Assembly: GCA_022822665.1 (NCBI GenBank)
Contig: JAJEAR010000076.1
Coordinates: 1-64,000 of the forward strand
Origin: Alphaproteobacteria bacterium
Lineage (GTDB): Bacteria; Pseudomonadota; Alphaproteobacteria; Thalassobaculales; Thalassobaculaceae
DNA: 64,000 nt
Direction of reading: 5' to 3'
The position numbers and the translations under genes were made by a program. Under the pieces are notes generated by a model, which saw only the letters and a list, made by a program, of their open reading frames with translations, searched no databases and had not been told where the DNA came from. Positions 17,829-26,665 of the stretch are shown here, piece after piece (the stretch's first letter is position 1; each line of letters opens with the position of its first letter).

Positions 17829-18416
17829 ATGCAGGTAGCGGTCAGGGGAAAGCAGTTCCGCATCGGTGACACGCTGCGCGAACACATCGAGACGGCCGTC
17901 ACCCGTATCGCGGAAAAGTACTTCGGCAATCCGCTCGATGCCGCGGTCACCGTGACCCGGGACGGATCGGTGGTCAGGGCCGACATCTCGGTCCATGTCG
18001 GCCGGCGGATCCAGATCCGCGGCCATGGACAGGCCAGCGAACCCTATGCCGCGTTCGACGCGGCAAACGAGAAGATCGACAAGCAGTTGCGGCGGTTCAA
18101 GCGCCGGATCCGGGATCATCACCAGCGCGGCACCGAACCCGAGGAGGTCGATGCCCAGGAGGTGGTCTTCGCCGCCCGCGACGATGCGGCCACGCCTGAA
18201 TCCCCTGACGGGGACGGCGAATGGCAGCCGGTGGTGGTCGCGGAAATGACAACCAACATCAGGACTCTCTCGGTCGAGGAAGCCGTCATGCACATGGAAC
18301 TGGCAGACGCGCCCGTGCTGCTGTTCCAGAATGCTGCCCACGACGGCCTGAACGTGGTCTTCCGGCGTGCGGACGGCAACATCGGCTGGATCGACCCGCT
18401 GGGCCGGAGTACCTGA
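17829..18416 (+). CDS. hpf: Ribosome hibernation promoting factor, long form
   Basis: It binds idle ribosomes and promotes their dimerisation when growth slows. The 195-aa length and two domains fit long HPF. The N-terminal S30AE domain (1-105) begins MQVAVRGKQFRIGDTLREHI and contains AFDAANEKIDKQLRRFKRR. After an acidic linker, the C-terminal dimerisation domain (about 135-195) contains LSVEEAVMHMELADAPVLLF and NVVFRRADGNIGWIDP. It is followed 46 bases later by ptsN, the usual neighbour in Proteobacteria; rpoN, often next to it elsewhere, is not here. Confidence 0.95.
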   Translation: MQVAVRGKQFRIGDTLREHIETAVTRIAEKYFGNPLDAAVTVTRDGSVVRADISVHVGRRIQIRGHGQASEPYAAFDAANEKIDKQLRRFKRRIRDHHQRGTEPEEVDAQEVVFAARDDAATPESPDGDGEWQPVVVAEMTTNIRTLSVEEAVMHMELADAPVLLFQNAAHDGLNVVFRRADGNIGWIDPLGRST

Positions 18417-18462
18417 TCGCCGGACCTCGGTCCGCAGGATATCGCCAGGTTTCGCAAGGACC

Positions 18463-18918
18463 ATGGAGATACGCGACATCATCGAGCCGGATGCGGTCAT
18501 TCCGCACCTGAAGGCAAACAGCAAGAAGCAGGCGCTGCAGGAACTGGCCCGGCTCGCCTCGGACATCACCGGGCTCGCGCAGCGGGAGGTGTTCGACGTG
18601 GTCCTCCAGCGCGAGCGTCTCGGCTCGACCGGTGTGGGCAACGGCATCGCCATCCCCCACGGCAAGCTGCCGGGGCTGGAACGGCTCTACGGCCTGTTCG
18701 CCCGGGCCGACCATGCCATCGACTTCGACGCGGTTGACGACCAGCCGGTGGACCTGGTCTTCCTGCTGCTCGCTCCCGAACGGGCAGGAGCGGATCACCT
18801 GAAGGCGCTGGCCAAGGTCTCGCGCCTGCTCAGGGACCAGTCGGTCTGCGCCCGGCTCCGCGGCTGCAGCACCAGCGCTGCCATCTTCACCCTGCTGACC
18901 GAGCCCGACGCGGCCTGA
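18463..18918 (+). CDS. ptsN: PTS IIA-like nitrogen regulatory protein
   Basis: EIIA-Ntr takes phosphate from NPr in the nitrogen PTS and regulates potassium and nitrogen responses without transporting sugar. The 151-aa product has the phosphorylated His in GNGIAIPHGK, the typical start (IIEPDAVIPHLKANSKKQAL) and the C-terminal HLKALAKVSRLLRD. The ATG at 18463 follows AAGGA; the frame open from 18367 is not needed. It lies 46 bases after hpf on the same strand and is convergent with the SDR gene 27 bases away. Confidence 0.95.
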   Translation: MEIRDIIEPDAVIPHLKANSKKQALQELARLASDITGLAQREVFDVVLQRERLGSTGVGNGIAIPHGKLPGLERLYGLFARADHAIDFDAVDDQPVDLVFLLLAPERAGADHLKALAKVSRLLRDQSVCARLRGCSTSAAIFTLLTEPDAA

Positions 18919-18945
18919 CCCGGGGCCGGGTAAACGGCCTCGTCG

Positions 18946-19704
18946 CTACCTCATGCCGCCGGACACGTAGATGGTGTCGGCCGTCATGTAGGGTGCGGCG
19001 TCGGAACAGGCAAACAGGATCGTCTCGGCGATTTCCTCGGCTTCCGCGGCCCTGCCCATGGGAGTCATGGCGGCATAGGAGTCGAGCACGGATTTCGGAG
19101 TGGTGTCGTGAAACGGCGTGTCCACGATCGCCGGCGAGATCGACAGGCAGCGAATGCCGCGGGCCGCGAATTCCCGGCCGATTCCCAGGGTCATGGTATC
19201 GACCGCCCCCTTCGAGGAGGCGTAGTGCACCGAGTTGCCGGCGCCGCCGACCCGCGCCGCGATGCTGGCGATGTTGACGATGACCCCGGCCCCGTTCTCG
19301 AGCATGTGCGGCAGGATGGCCTGGGCCGCGTTGAAGGTGCCCCGGACGTTCAGTGCGTAGGTCCGCTCCCACAGGTCCTGGGTGATCTCGAGGAAAGGCT
19401 TGCGCGCCAGCGCGGCGCCGGCCGAGTTCAGTTCGAAGTCGACCCGGCCGAACTCGCGGATCGCGCCCTCGACCATGGCGTCGACCTCGGAGCGGTCGGT
19501 CACGTCGCACCGGACCCAGCTGGCGCGCCGGCCCAGCTGGATCACCTGGTTGGCGGTCCGCTCCGCGGCCTCGGCGTCGATGTCGGCACAGACCACGGAC
19601 GCTCCCTCGCGTGCGAACACCAGCGCGGTGGCGCGGCCTATCCCGCTGCCGGCACCGGTGATCAGGATGGTCTTGTCGACGAAGTAGTCGGGGGTCTTCG
19701 GCAT
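18946..19704 (-). CDS. SDR-family NAD(P)-dependent oxidoreductase
   Basis: A classical short-chain dehydrogenase of 252 aa. The cofactor motif TGAGSGIG (16-23), NSAG near residue 93, and a complete catalytic set Ser147, Tyr161, Lys165 (YASSK) are present. The substrate is unknown. Two in-frame ATGs exist; the one at 19704 has GGAGG 5 bases upstream, while the one at 19716 overlaps that same sequence, so 19704 is the likely start. It is divergent from the phytanoyl-CoA-dioxygenase-like gene and may act on the same compound. Confidence 0.93.
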   Translation of the reverse strand: MPKTPDYFVDKTILITGAGSGIGRATALVFAREGASVVCADIDAEAAERTANQVIQLGRRASWVRCDVTDRSEVDAMVEGAIREFGRVDFELNSAGAALARKPFLEITQDLWERTYALNVRGTFNAAQAILPHMLENGAGVIVNIASIAARVGGAGNSVHYASSKGAVDTMTLGIGREFAARGIRCLSISPAIVDTPFHDTTPKSVLDSYAAMTPMGRAAEAEEIAETILFACSDAAPYMTADTIYVSGGMR

Positions 19705-19837
19705 CTGGTCCTCCATGTTCCGGGCCGCCCGATATGACCCGACCCGGCGTTCGCGGTCAATTCCCGCGCCGGCAGGGCGCGGAACCCGTTACGGGTCGTG
19801 CGGACGCCTCCACGCGATGCGCCGGTCACACCGGCGC

Positions 19838-19867
19838 TTGAACGCGCGGGCCGCGTTTCGCCATACT
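19838..19867 (+). promoter_or_regulatory. Candidate promoter of the phytanoyl-CoA-dioxygenase-like gene
   Basis: TTGAAC (19838-19843) and CATACT (19862-19867) are 18 bases apart. The predicted start would lie just before AGGAGG, leaving a leader of about 17 bases. Each hexamer matches the consensus at four of six positions. Confidence 0.35.
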
Positions 19868-19890
19868 GGCGCCAACAGGAGGATCCCCAG

Positions 19891-21045
19891 ATGAACGATG
19901 CTGCACCCACCCGGGCCGAGTACGCCGCTTCTTCCGAGAAATTCCTGCGCGAGGGAGTCGCCCGCGCCGCCGCCCTCGACAACCGGGGGCCGCTGCGGCG
20001 CGACGCCACCGGCGCACTCCATCCCGACATTCTCGAGGCCTACTGGAAACACGGGTTCTACGTCTTCGAATCGGTGATCGACGAGGCCGAGATCGCGGAA
20101 CTGAGGGCCGATGCCGACATGATGATCGCCGGCGCGCCGGTGCGTCCGGGCGCGGAGGTCGACACCCGGGGTCGCCCCGCGCGGGGCCGCGACCACGCCC
20201 GCGAGCCCTACACCCTGATCAGGCCGTTGTCCGATCCCTGGGGCGGGACCGGCAAGCTCAACGGCCGGCACCCCTCCAGGATGACGCAGCCGGTTCCCGA
20301 TACCGATGCCCCGGAGTACGTGGTGTTCCTGATGTACGGCATGTGCCAGGAGATGCCGGCGGCGCTCAGGGTCTACGGCCACCCGGACCTGCTTGCAACG
20401 GCCGCGGCCATCAACGGGTCGGACTTCGTGCCGTTCAACGACGCCATCTTCGTCAAGCAGCCGGGGGTCGGCGGTTCGGTCGCCTGGCACCAGGACGGCG
20501 TCACCCACTGGGATTCACCCGACTGGGACGAGGGCAGCCACGGGTTCAACTTCCAGATCCAGCTCTATCCCACGACACCGGCCAACTCGCTGTGGGTGGT
20601 GCCGGGAACCCACCGGGCCGGCAGGGTCGACATCCCGGCGCGCATCGCGGCGAATGGCGGCGACGAGCGGCTGCCCGACGCGGTCCCGCTGCTGTGCCAA
20701 CCCGGCGACGTGACCGCGGTCAACCGGCAGATGCTGCATGCGTCCTTTGCCAACACCTCGCCCGACATGCGCCTCTCGATCACCTTCGGGTTCCACCGGC
20801 TCCGCTCGGTGATCGGCCAGCGCGGAGCGCTCAGCATGAAGGACGCGGAGGTCTACGACGAGGAACGGATCTCCCGGCGCTCGGCCGTGATTGCGGTGGC
20901 GATCGACGCGCGCCGCCAGCACTTTCCGGACGAGACGCCCTACCGCTACCTGCCGTTCGCCGACCGCGAGGACGAGTTCCGCTACGGGCCGGAGACCTTC
21001 GAGAGCGTGATCCGCGACTACAACACGCGCGACCTCGCGATCTGA
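19891..21045 (+). CDS. Phytanoyl-CoA dioxygenase family Fe(II)/2-oxoglutarate oxygenase
   Basis: Likely hydroxylates an organic substrate using O2, Fe(II) and 2-oxoglutarate. The 384-aa protein shows the iron triad: His200 and Asp202 in WHQDG, and His283 in LHASFANTSPDMRLS, with Arg294 as the probable 2-oxoglutarate contact. ATG 19891 has AGGAGG upstream. It is convergent with the luciferase-like gene (12 bases apart) and divergent from an SDR. The substrate is not shown; small-molecule oxidation with the SDR, FAH-family and flavin enzymes around it is likely. Confidence 0.9.
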   Translation: MNDAAPTRAEYAASSEKFLREGVARAAALDNRGPLRRDATGALHPDILEAYWKHGFYVFESVIDEAEIAELRADADMMIAGAPVRPGAEVDTRGRPARGRDHAREPYTLIRPLSDPWGGTGKLNGRHPSRMTQPVPDTDAPEYVVFLMYGMCQEMPAALRVYGHPDLLATAAAINGSDFVPFNDAIFVKQPGVGGSVAWHQDGVTHWDSPDWDEGSHGFNFQIQLYPTTPANSLWVVPGTHRAGRVDIPARIAANGGDERLPDAVPLLCQPGDVTAVNRQMLHASFANTSPDMRLSITFGFHRLRSVIGQRGALSMKDAEVYDEERISRRSAVIAVAIDARRQHFPDETPYRYLPFADREDEFRYGPETFESVIRDYNTRDLAI

Positions 21046-21057
21046 GACCGGACGGTT

Positions 21058-21900
21058 TCAGGCGGCAAGGCCGGCGAGCCGGTCGAGCATCGGCAGCACC
21101 ACGCCGGCCCCGTCCGACGGAAGGGTCATCAGCACCCGTTCGACGCCGGCGTCGCGATAGCGGCCCAGCAGGTCGGGGTCAGCGGCCGGTCCGTAGACCG
21201 TGATCGACAGCGTGTCGGGATCACGGCCCGCTTCCGCCGCCATCTGCCGGAACGCCGGCAGCTTGCCGAGCACGTCGCCGTAGGCCGGGCGGGTCGCATG
21301 CGGCAGCCACCCGTCACCGTAGGCGATGGCCCGCCTGGCACCGAACGGGAAGGCGCCGCCCACCAGGATCGGCGGATGCGGGGCCTGCACCGGCCTGGGC
21401 CGGGTGATGATGTCCTCGAACGCGACGTGGCGGCCGGCATAGGACGCGGTTTCCGACGCCCAGATCGCCTTCATGGCCTCGATTCTCTCGCGCATCAGCC
21501 CGAGCCGGGTCCGGAACTCGGTGCCGTGGTTGGCCATCTCCTCGGCGTTCCAGCCCGCCCCGACACCGAACAGGAACCTGCCGCCGGAGACCCGGTCGAG
21601 CGAGGCCACCGATTTGGCGGTCTGGATCGGGTCCCGCTGCACCACGAGGCAGATGGCGGTTCCGAGCCTGAGCCTGCTCGTTACCGCGGCGGCGGCCGAC
21701 AGCGTCACGAACGGGTCCATCACGTCGCAGTACTTGTCCGGCAGCTCGCCGCCGGCGGGGAACGGCGAGAGCCGCGATGCCGGGATGTGGGAGTGCTCCG
21801 GTGTCCACAGCGACTCGAACCCGCGCTCCTCGAGCGCGCGCGCAAGCTCGGGGGGACCGATCGAGTAGTCGGTGAAGAAGATCGAGACACCGACCTTCAC
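21058..21900 (-). CDS. Luciferase-like (LLM class) flavin or F420-dependent oxidoreductase
   Basis: A 280-aa TIM-barrel oxidoreductase of the bacterial luciferase superfamily. It begins MKVGVSIFFTDYSIGPPELA and contains LWTPEHSHIP, RLRLGTAI, SGGRFLFGVGAGWNAEEMANHG, RPRPVQAPHPPILVGG and AYGDGWLP, all characteristic of the TIGR03619-like F420 subgroup. Whether it uses FMN or F420 is not decided by sequence. The GTG start (21900) overlaps the stop of the FAH-family gene (GTGA), so the two are coupled. Confidence 0.9.
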   Translation of the reverse strand: MKVGVSIFFTDYSIGPPELARALEERGFESLWTPEHSHIPASRLSPFPAGGELPDKYCDVMDPFVTLSAAAAVTSRLRLGTAICLVVQRDPIQTAKSVASLDRVSGGRFLFGVGAGWNAEEMANHGTEFRTRLGLMRERIEAMKAIWASETASYAGRHVAFEDIITRPRPVQAPHPPILVGGAFPFGARRAIAYGDGWLPHATRPAYGDVLGKLPAFRQMAAEAGRDPDTLSITVYGPAADPDLLGRYRDAGVERVLMTLPSDGAGVVLPMLDRLAGLAA

Positions 21901-22706
21901 CGCGGGTCTCCCCGGCCCGGTGCCGCCTCTTCGGCGACGACCGGGTTGGACAGGGTGCCGATGCCCGAGATCTCCACCTCGCACAGGTCCCCTGGTTTCA
22001 TGTTCTCGGCGTGGCCCTCGGTTCCCATCCACAGCATGTCGCCCGGCTCCAGCGTCAGGTAGCGCGACATGGTGCTGATGTAGCGGGCGACGCCGAAGAT
22101 CATGCTGTTGGTCGGAAACGTGATCACCTCGCGCCCCGACAGCCGCACCGTGGTGACCAGGCTGTCCAGGTCCACCTCGGTCTCGATCCACGGTCCCATC
22201 GGCTTGAAGGTGTCGGTGTTCTTGGCCCGCCACAGCGTGCGGTCGATCCGCTGCCAGGTCCGCTCGCTGACGTCGTTGCCGATGGTGTATCCGAACACGC
22301 AGCCGAGCGCGTCCCGCTCCGACAGGTTCCGGGCCCGCCTGCCGATGACCACGACCAGTTCGCCCTCGTACTGGAAGGCGTCGGTGGAGTCCGCCGGCTT
22401 GACGATCGGCTGGCCGTGCCCGATCAGCGCGTTCACCGCCCGGTAGCCGACGTCCGGCTTGTCCGGCAGGACCGGTTCGCGGTTGGCGGCACGAGCGATC
22501 GCGCGCACGTGTTCGGCGTAGTTCTGCCCGGCCGCGTAGAAGGTGCGCGGGATCACCGGCGGCAGGAAGGCCGCCGCATCGACGGCAACCGATCGCCCGA
22601 GCCTCCCGCCGGGCGCAAACAGGTCGCCCTCGACCAGCTCGATGTTTTCGCCCTCGACGATCCCGTATCGCGGCGTGCCGCCGTCATCAATCCGCGCCCA
22701 GCGCAT
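21897..22706 (-). CDS. Fumarylacetoacetate hydrolase family protein
   Basis: A 269-aa FAH-fold enzyme; relatives hydrolyse or isomerise acylpyruvates or 2-oxo-diacids at the end of aromatic catabolism. Seen: NYAEHVRA, the metal ligands in FQYEGELVVVIGR, GYTIGNDVSERTWQ, KNTDTFKPMGPWI and the C-terminal LEPGDMLWMGT, all in family order. ATG 22706 has GGGGGAGA upstream. It is the first gene of a two-gene unit with the luciferase-like gene. Together with the dioxygenase and SDR nearby it suggests a ring- or chain-cleavage catabolic set. Confidence 0.93.
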   Translation of the reverse strand: MRWARIDDGGTPRYGIVEGENIELVEGDLFAPGGRLGRSVAVDAAAFLPPVIPRTFYAAGQNYAEHVRAIARAANREPVLPDKPDVGYRAVNALIGHGQPIVKPADSTDAFQYEGELVVVIGRRARNLSERDALGCVFGYTIGNDVSERTWQRIDRTLWRAKNTDTFKPMGPWIETEVDLDSLVTTVRLSGREVITFPTNSMIFGVARYISTMSRYLTLEPGDMLWMGTEGHAENMKPGDLCEVEISGIGTLSNPVVAEEAAPGRGDPR

Positions 22707-23166
22707 GTCGTCTCCCCCTGCGGTTCCGTTTCGGACTATGTGGAAGCACCCATGGCCGGTCAACCGACGGCGGCGTCCTCGGCCGGACCCTTCACGTTGA
22801 CGGGTCGGCCCGCACACCCCCGTCTGACGGGATGCGGGGACCGAGGACGGGTCGGCGCTCCGAGCCTCGCTGAAAACGACGCACCTGCAGGACCTGGCGG
22901 CCGGGTGGTGCGGCCCGGATCAGGTCCTGGGCCTCGCGCGACCAGGTGATGATGCCGGCAACCGCGGTGGCCACTCCCGGCGCAAGGCGCGGCGGGGATT
23001 GGAGCGAACCACCGACCGCACAAGCGGCAACGCCCATGCCCGCATGACCGGAGTCACGTCGAACGGATCTCCCGAACGTGCTAGTCTTCCCGCATGGAGA
23101 ACATCAGCGACATGACCGAGGATGCGGTCGAGGCCGGGTCCTCAGGCTGAGAGAGGCTGGCAAGCG
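22707..23166. other. Gene-poor spacer upstream of the MNT-HEPN gene
   Basis: No convincing gene is seen. Near the right end TCGAAC (23059-23064) and TAGTCT (23082-23087), 17 bases apart, form a weak candidate promoter. An 18-codon frame starting at ATG 23094 (MENISDMTEDAVEAGSSG) ends at 23150, just before the GAGAGG of the next gene. It would be nearly leaderless from that promoter. Longer minus-strand frames here have no recognisable content. Confidence 0.4.
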
Positions 23167-24168
23167 ATGCCACCCGTCACCACCGAACAGGACCTGGTCG
23201 CTGCCTGCCAAGAGACTCTGCGCCTGTGGCCGCAGGCCCGGGCCGCGGTGCTGTTCGGCTCCCGGGCACGCGGAACGGCGCACCCGGACAGTGACTGGGA
23301 TGTCGCCATCGTGCTCGAGGGCGACGAGCTGCGCCATCCGCGCCCGGCACGATCTGTGTTTCCGCGATCAGACCTGCCGGCCGATCTGCCGCAGGTCGAT
23401 GTGTGGGCCCTGTCGGAGGACGACCTGCGCCGAAACGCCCGCGCCCTTGGCACCCTGCCCTACGCCGTCTGCCGCGACGGCAGGGTGCTCGCGGGCGAGT
23501 GGAGTGGGCCGGATCCGGCGCAGATGGAGCAGGAGGCCGCGGTGAACAGTGAGGACTGGGTCCGAAGGATGGCGCTGGTGATAACGAAGGTGCACTTTGC
23601 TCTCGTCTCGCTCTCCGCCATGGCGGAGAGCGAGACCTGGGATGGAAGCGGAGTGGACAGCACCAACCTCCTGCAGAACTCCGCCGATGCCGCGGAACTC
23701 CTGGTGAAGGCAGCGATCGAGCGGCGCGGAGTGCCTGCCGACCGCAGCCACGACATCGCGGGACTGGCCGCCCGGTTCGCCGCAGAACGGCCCGGGCAGA
23801 GTGCGTTGGCCCAGCGGATGGCGGCCCTGAATGGCAAGAGCCGGCCCCACCATACGGCGATGTACGAATTCCGGACGCCCGAACCGCCGGATGTGAGAAC
23901 CGCCGTCAGGCGCCTCGGCGGAACGCTCGATCTGTGGGCATCCGAGATCGAGACGACCGATGACGACATGGCGGCACAGCTGACCGGGCTCGCCCGGTTC
24001 GCCGTCGGTCGGGCGGGTACGTGGCCCGACTTTGTGGACATGCGGGTGCAACCAAAGACAGATGTTGGTAATCCGGCGCAGGCTGCAGCGGAAGCGGCGC
24101 TCGATTGTCGGCCGGTTCTCGCCGAAGCGATCGAGTCGTTCCGGGACCGGGTACAGCAAGTATTGTAA
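23167..24168 (+). CDS. Fused MNT nucleotidyltransferase and HEPN-like domain protein
   Basis: A 333-aa protein joining two domains that are usually separate partners in toxin-antitoxin systems. The N-terminal polymerase-beta-type nucleotidyltransferase has GSRARG (31-36) and the metal acids Asp43, Asp45 and Asp78 (DSDWDVAIV, QVDVW). The C-terminal helical region (about 130-290) has an ELLVKAAIERRGVPADRSHD segment resembling the HEPN helix 3-to-4 stretch; a canonical R-x4-6-H RNase motif is not clear. In MNT-HEPN pairs the MNT part AMPylates and silences the HEPN RNase. A substrate-modifying enzyme, as in KNTase-like fusions, is the alternative. ATG 23167 follows GAGAGG by 10 bases. Confidence 0.75.
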   Translation: MPPVTTEQDLVAACQETLRLWPQARAAVLFGSRARGTAHPDSDWDVAIVLEGDELRHPRPARSVFPRSDLPADLPQVDVWALSEDDLRRNARALGTLPYAVCRDGRVLAGEWSGPDPAQMEQEAAVNSEDWVRRMALVITKVHFALVSLSAMAESETWDGSGVDSTNLLQNSADAAELLVKAAIERRGVPADRSHDIAGLAARFAAERPGQSALAQRMAALNGKSRPHHTAMYEFRTPEPPDVRTAVRRLGGTLDLWASEIETTDDDMAAQLTGLARFAVGRAGTWPDFVDMRVQPKTDVGNPAQAAAEAALDCRPVLAEAIESFRDRVQQVL

Positions 24169-24607
24169 GGCCCGGGGCCCAGCGAAGACCTGCCGAGCCC
24201 CTCACCGTTCGACTGACCGGCAGCCGGCAAGCGCCAGCCGGATTGCTTCCCCCTCGGCACGAGTGATCGACCTGACACAATTCCGGCCGGGAGCGATACG
24301 CTCCAACCGGGTCCCGGTCTGACCTCGTGGCAGACCAGGGCGAGGGGAAATTCGTGCCTATGGGGAAAGACCGGCACGGGCACACGGAGAACGGTACCAG
24401 GATCACCTGAACCGCGTATCGTGCGGCCGCCAGCAGGCCTTCGTGCCGGTCAATCTCTCGTTCCTCCTTGCAACGTCCGGACGCGCTTCGCTTTCTTCGG
24501 TCCACGTCTTCGGATTCGCCCCGGCGTCCGGCAATACGGTGACGGCTCTCCCACCGCCTTGTGATCGACGGGTTTGGCCGTAGACTGCGCGACATCAGGA
24601 GCGCGGC
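24169..24607. other. Intergenic stretch before the VOC gene
   Basis: No gene or repeat was recognised apart from the candidate promoter at 24559-24586. Frames on both strands lack known motifs and ribosome sites. Confidence 0.5.
24559..24586 (+). promoter_or_regulatory. Candidate promoter of the VOC gene at 24608
   Basis: TTGTGA (24559-24564) and TAGACT (24581-24586) are 16 bases apart and lie 22 bases before the ATG. The arrangement is nearly the same as that at 28166-28193. Confidence 0.45.
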
Positions 24608-25501
24608 ATGGGGAGAAACCTGGTGAGCACTGCAATCAGCGGCCTCGATCACGCCATCATCGCGGTGAGCGACCTCGAGGCGGCCCGGGCCCGGTTCGAG
24701 GCCCTGGGCTTCACCTGCGCCCCGCTCGGCAACCACGTCGGCAAGGCGACGGCGAACCACTGCATCATGTTCCCCGACAGCTACCTCGAGCTTGTTGGCA
24801 TCAACGAACCGGACAATCCCGACAGCCTTGACCTCGCCGGCTTCTTCGCCTCCCGCGGAGAGGGCCTGGTGCAGGTGGCGCTCTCCACTTCCGACGCGGA
24901 CGCCGCCAGGGCCGGGATCGAGGCCCGGGGCTTCTCGCCAACCGGTCCGGACGACCTGGCACGCCCGCTCGAGGACCCGCCCGGGGCGATGGTACGGTTC
25001 CGGAACCTCCAGATCCCGCACCACGAGACCGGTAGTCTCGGCACCTTCCTGTGCGGCCACACCACACCCGCCCTCATGCGACCTGCGGGCTCGACGGAGC
25101 ATGCCAACGGAGCCCGCAACCTGGTCGGCACGCTCGCCGTTGCCGACGATGTCGGGGCGGTATCGGACCCGTGGTCGCGCCTGCTCGCGCGACCCTCGTC
25201 GAGGTCGGACGCGGGTACCGCGATCCTGCAGACCGGGCGCGGCGAGGTATTCGTCGCCCCGGCAGACGCGCTCGGCACGGACCGGCGGATCGCGGACCTC
25301 GCCGCAGCCGCGTCACTCCCCTCCCCGCCGCCCGCGCCCCCCTTCTGGTGTTCCATCAGGATCGAGGTCTCCTCGATCGATGCCTTGCGCGACTGTCTCG
25401 CACGCGCCGGCGCGGTGATCGAGGAGGCCGGACCGGACTGGTTGCGCATCACCGAATGCGGCGTGCCCATCGCGTTCGTGGACCCGTCGCGCGCTCGGTA
25501 G
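24608..25501 (+). CDS. Glyoxalase-like VOC superfamily protein
   Basis: A 297-aa protein whose N-terminal half has the VOC betaalphabetabetabeta fold: GLDHAIIAVSDLEAARARFEAL (residues 11-32), then HCIMFPDSYLELVGI with a metal-type Glu. It resembles the 'glyoxalase-like domain' family, which has a long second half of related fold (WCSIRIEVSSIDALRDCL near residue 257). The reaction is unknown. ATG 24608 has CAGGAG 7 bases upstream. It stands alone between two gene-poor stretches, with its own candidate promoter. Confidence 0.85.
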   Translation: MGRNLVSTAISGLDHAIIAVSDLEAARARFEALGFTCAPLGNHVGKATANHCIMFPDSYLELVGINEPDNPDSLDLAGFFASRGEGLVQVALSTSDADAARAGIEARGFSPTGPDDLARPLEDPPGAMVRFRNLQIPHHETGSLGTFLCGHTTPALMRPAGSTEHANGARNLVGTLAVADDVGAVSDPWSRLLARPSSRSDAGTAILQTGRGEVFVAPADALGTDRRIADLAAAASLPSPPPAPPFWCSIRIEVSSIDALRDCLARAGAVIEEAGPDWLRITECGVPIAFVDPSRAR

Positions 25502-26260
25502 CAATCCCGGCATGGAGGTCGCGTTCGACCCGAAAGGCGGGTTCAGCAGAGAGCGGTCTTCCTGGGGCTGATTCGTCAACAAACCAGTTCCGCCGCACGA
25601 CAGCGGAGTGACCGGCACATGCCAGGAGCCCGCATCCGACCACCGTGGGGCTGGCTGCACCATTTCCTTGAGCAGGTTTTCCGGTCCTCGCCATCGACAG
25701 CACCGGGGCCTGTGCCACGGAGAGGATATCGACAGGGGCTACATAATTGAAACGGCAGCACGCGTTGTACCGCGCGGTAGTTGGCCCCAGCAACAGCCTG
25801 CGAAAAGGACTGGAGGAGACCGACGAAACTCGGTGCCGTTTTGCCTGGCGCAGGATCTGCCAAGGGGCAGGGCATCATACCCGGTGCCATCGATGTCGAA
25901 CCGCTGCCAGGCGGGGATCAGTGCCGCATCCGTTCGGGACCTTTCCATCCGCTCGCGTGGAACGCACTCCCTGCCTCTTCTGTCATGCGGACCAGCGGGC
26001 GTCGTTCTTACAGGTCCAGGAATGTCCCCGTTCGTCGACGGCTACTTTCGCGTTGGTTCCTGGATCCTGCACCTTTCCTTACCACCGTAAACGGCAAGGG
26101 CAGGTCAGCCGATTGCCATGGCCCAGGCACAAACCTTCGAGGACGGAACCGACGGCTCCGGTCCGGGTTGACGAGTGCGCTGCCGGAGTCCTAGTCATGC
26201 CACCTACGCTTGCGCTGGCCGGGGCACGCCAGCACGCAACGAACCGAAAATGGAAATGGT
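25502..26260. other. Gene-poor stretch upstream of the lower-G+C two-gene module
   Basis: About 760 bases without a convincing gene. Overlapping frames on both strands up to about 180 codons lack motifs, ribosome sites and consistent codon use. No tRNA, inverted terminal repeats or direct repeats marking an integration were seen. The G+C content begins to fall here relative to the flanks. Confidence 0.5.
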
Positions 26261-26665
26261 ATGGCAAGGCGGCCATCCCGACGGCAAACGGTTGATATCC
26301 CTTCTGATTTAACCGCGTTGGCAGAACGGTGCGAGTATGTCGGGAGCACCGAGCACAAGGACCAGCGTTCGTGGCTCGGGTTGCCTCGGCCAAGAAGGCG
26401 TCCACGGGATGTCGCGACCATACGCCCGCTGGTCACCGAGAGGGATCGTGCGCAAGCAACGAATTGGGTGCGTTCCGCGATTGTGCAGGGCAATTTCGAT
26501 CGCACCGGCTGGCGCAATGGATTTCCGAGGAAGATCTGGTATCGTCACTCGGACGGGCAAGTGTGGTACGGCTCCCTGACAAATCAGGGAGCGGGAACAA
26601 GTCCGGTCGGCCAGTACAAGGGATGGCCATTAGACGAGGATGAACGGCGTGCGATTTTTGGCTGA
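26261..26665 (+). CDS. Small protein of unknown function, first gene of a two-gene module
   Basis: Not assigned to a named family. The 134-aa basic product has a Cys-containing opening motif (ERCEYVGSTEHKD, 22-34), an Arg/Pro stretch (40-50) and an aromatic C-terminal block with GFPRKIWYR (87-95) and GQYKGWPLDEDE (117-128). These look like a conserved fold and not a random frame. It overlaps the 421-aa gene downstream by 26 bases, so the two are surely expressed together. Codon use and G+C are lower than in the flanks, which suggests transfer. I recall similar small proteins beside ImmA/IrrE-like genes in other genomes, but this was not checked here. The start is the internal ATG; one at 26210 would add 17 residues. 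Confidence 0.65.
   Translation: MARRPSRRQTVDIPSDLTALAERCEYVGSTEHKDQRSWLGLPRPRRRPRDVATIRPLVTERDRAQATNWVRSAIVQGNFDRTGWRNGFPRKIWYRHSDGQVWYGSLTNQGAGTSPVGQYKGWPLDEDERRAIFG

Noticed and set aside
24450-24635. 61-codon minus-strand frame over the VOC promoter
   Set aside because: It covers the candidate promoter and the VOC start, with no ribosome site or motif.
25608-26260. Several overlapping frames of 100-180 codons on both strands
   Set aside because: They overlap one another in different frames, lack ribosome sites and show no conserved motifs.
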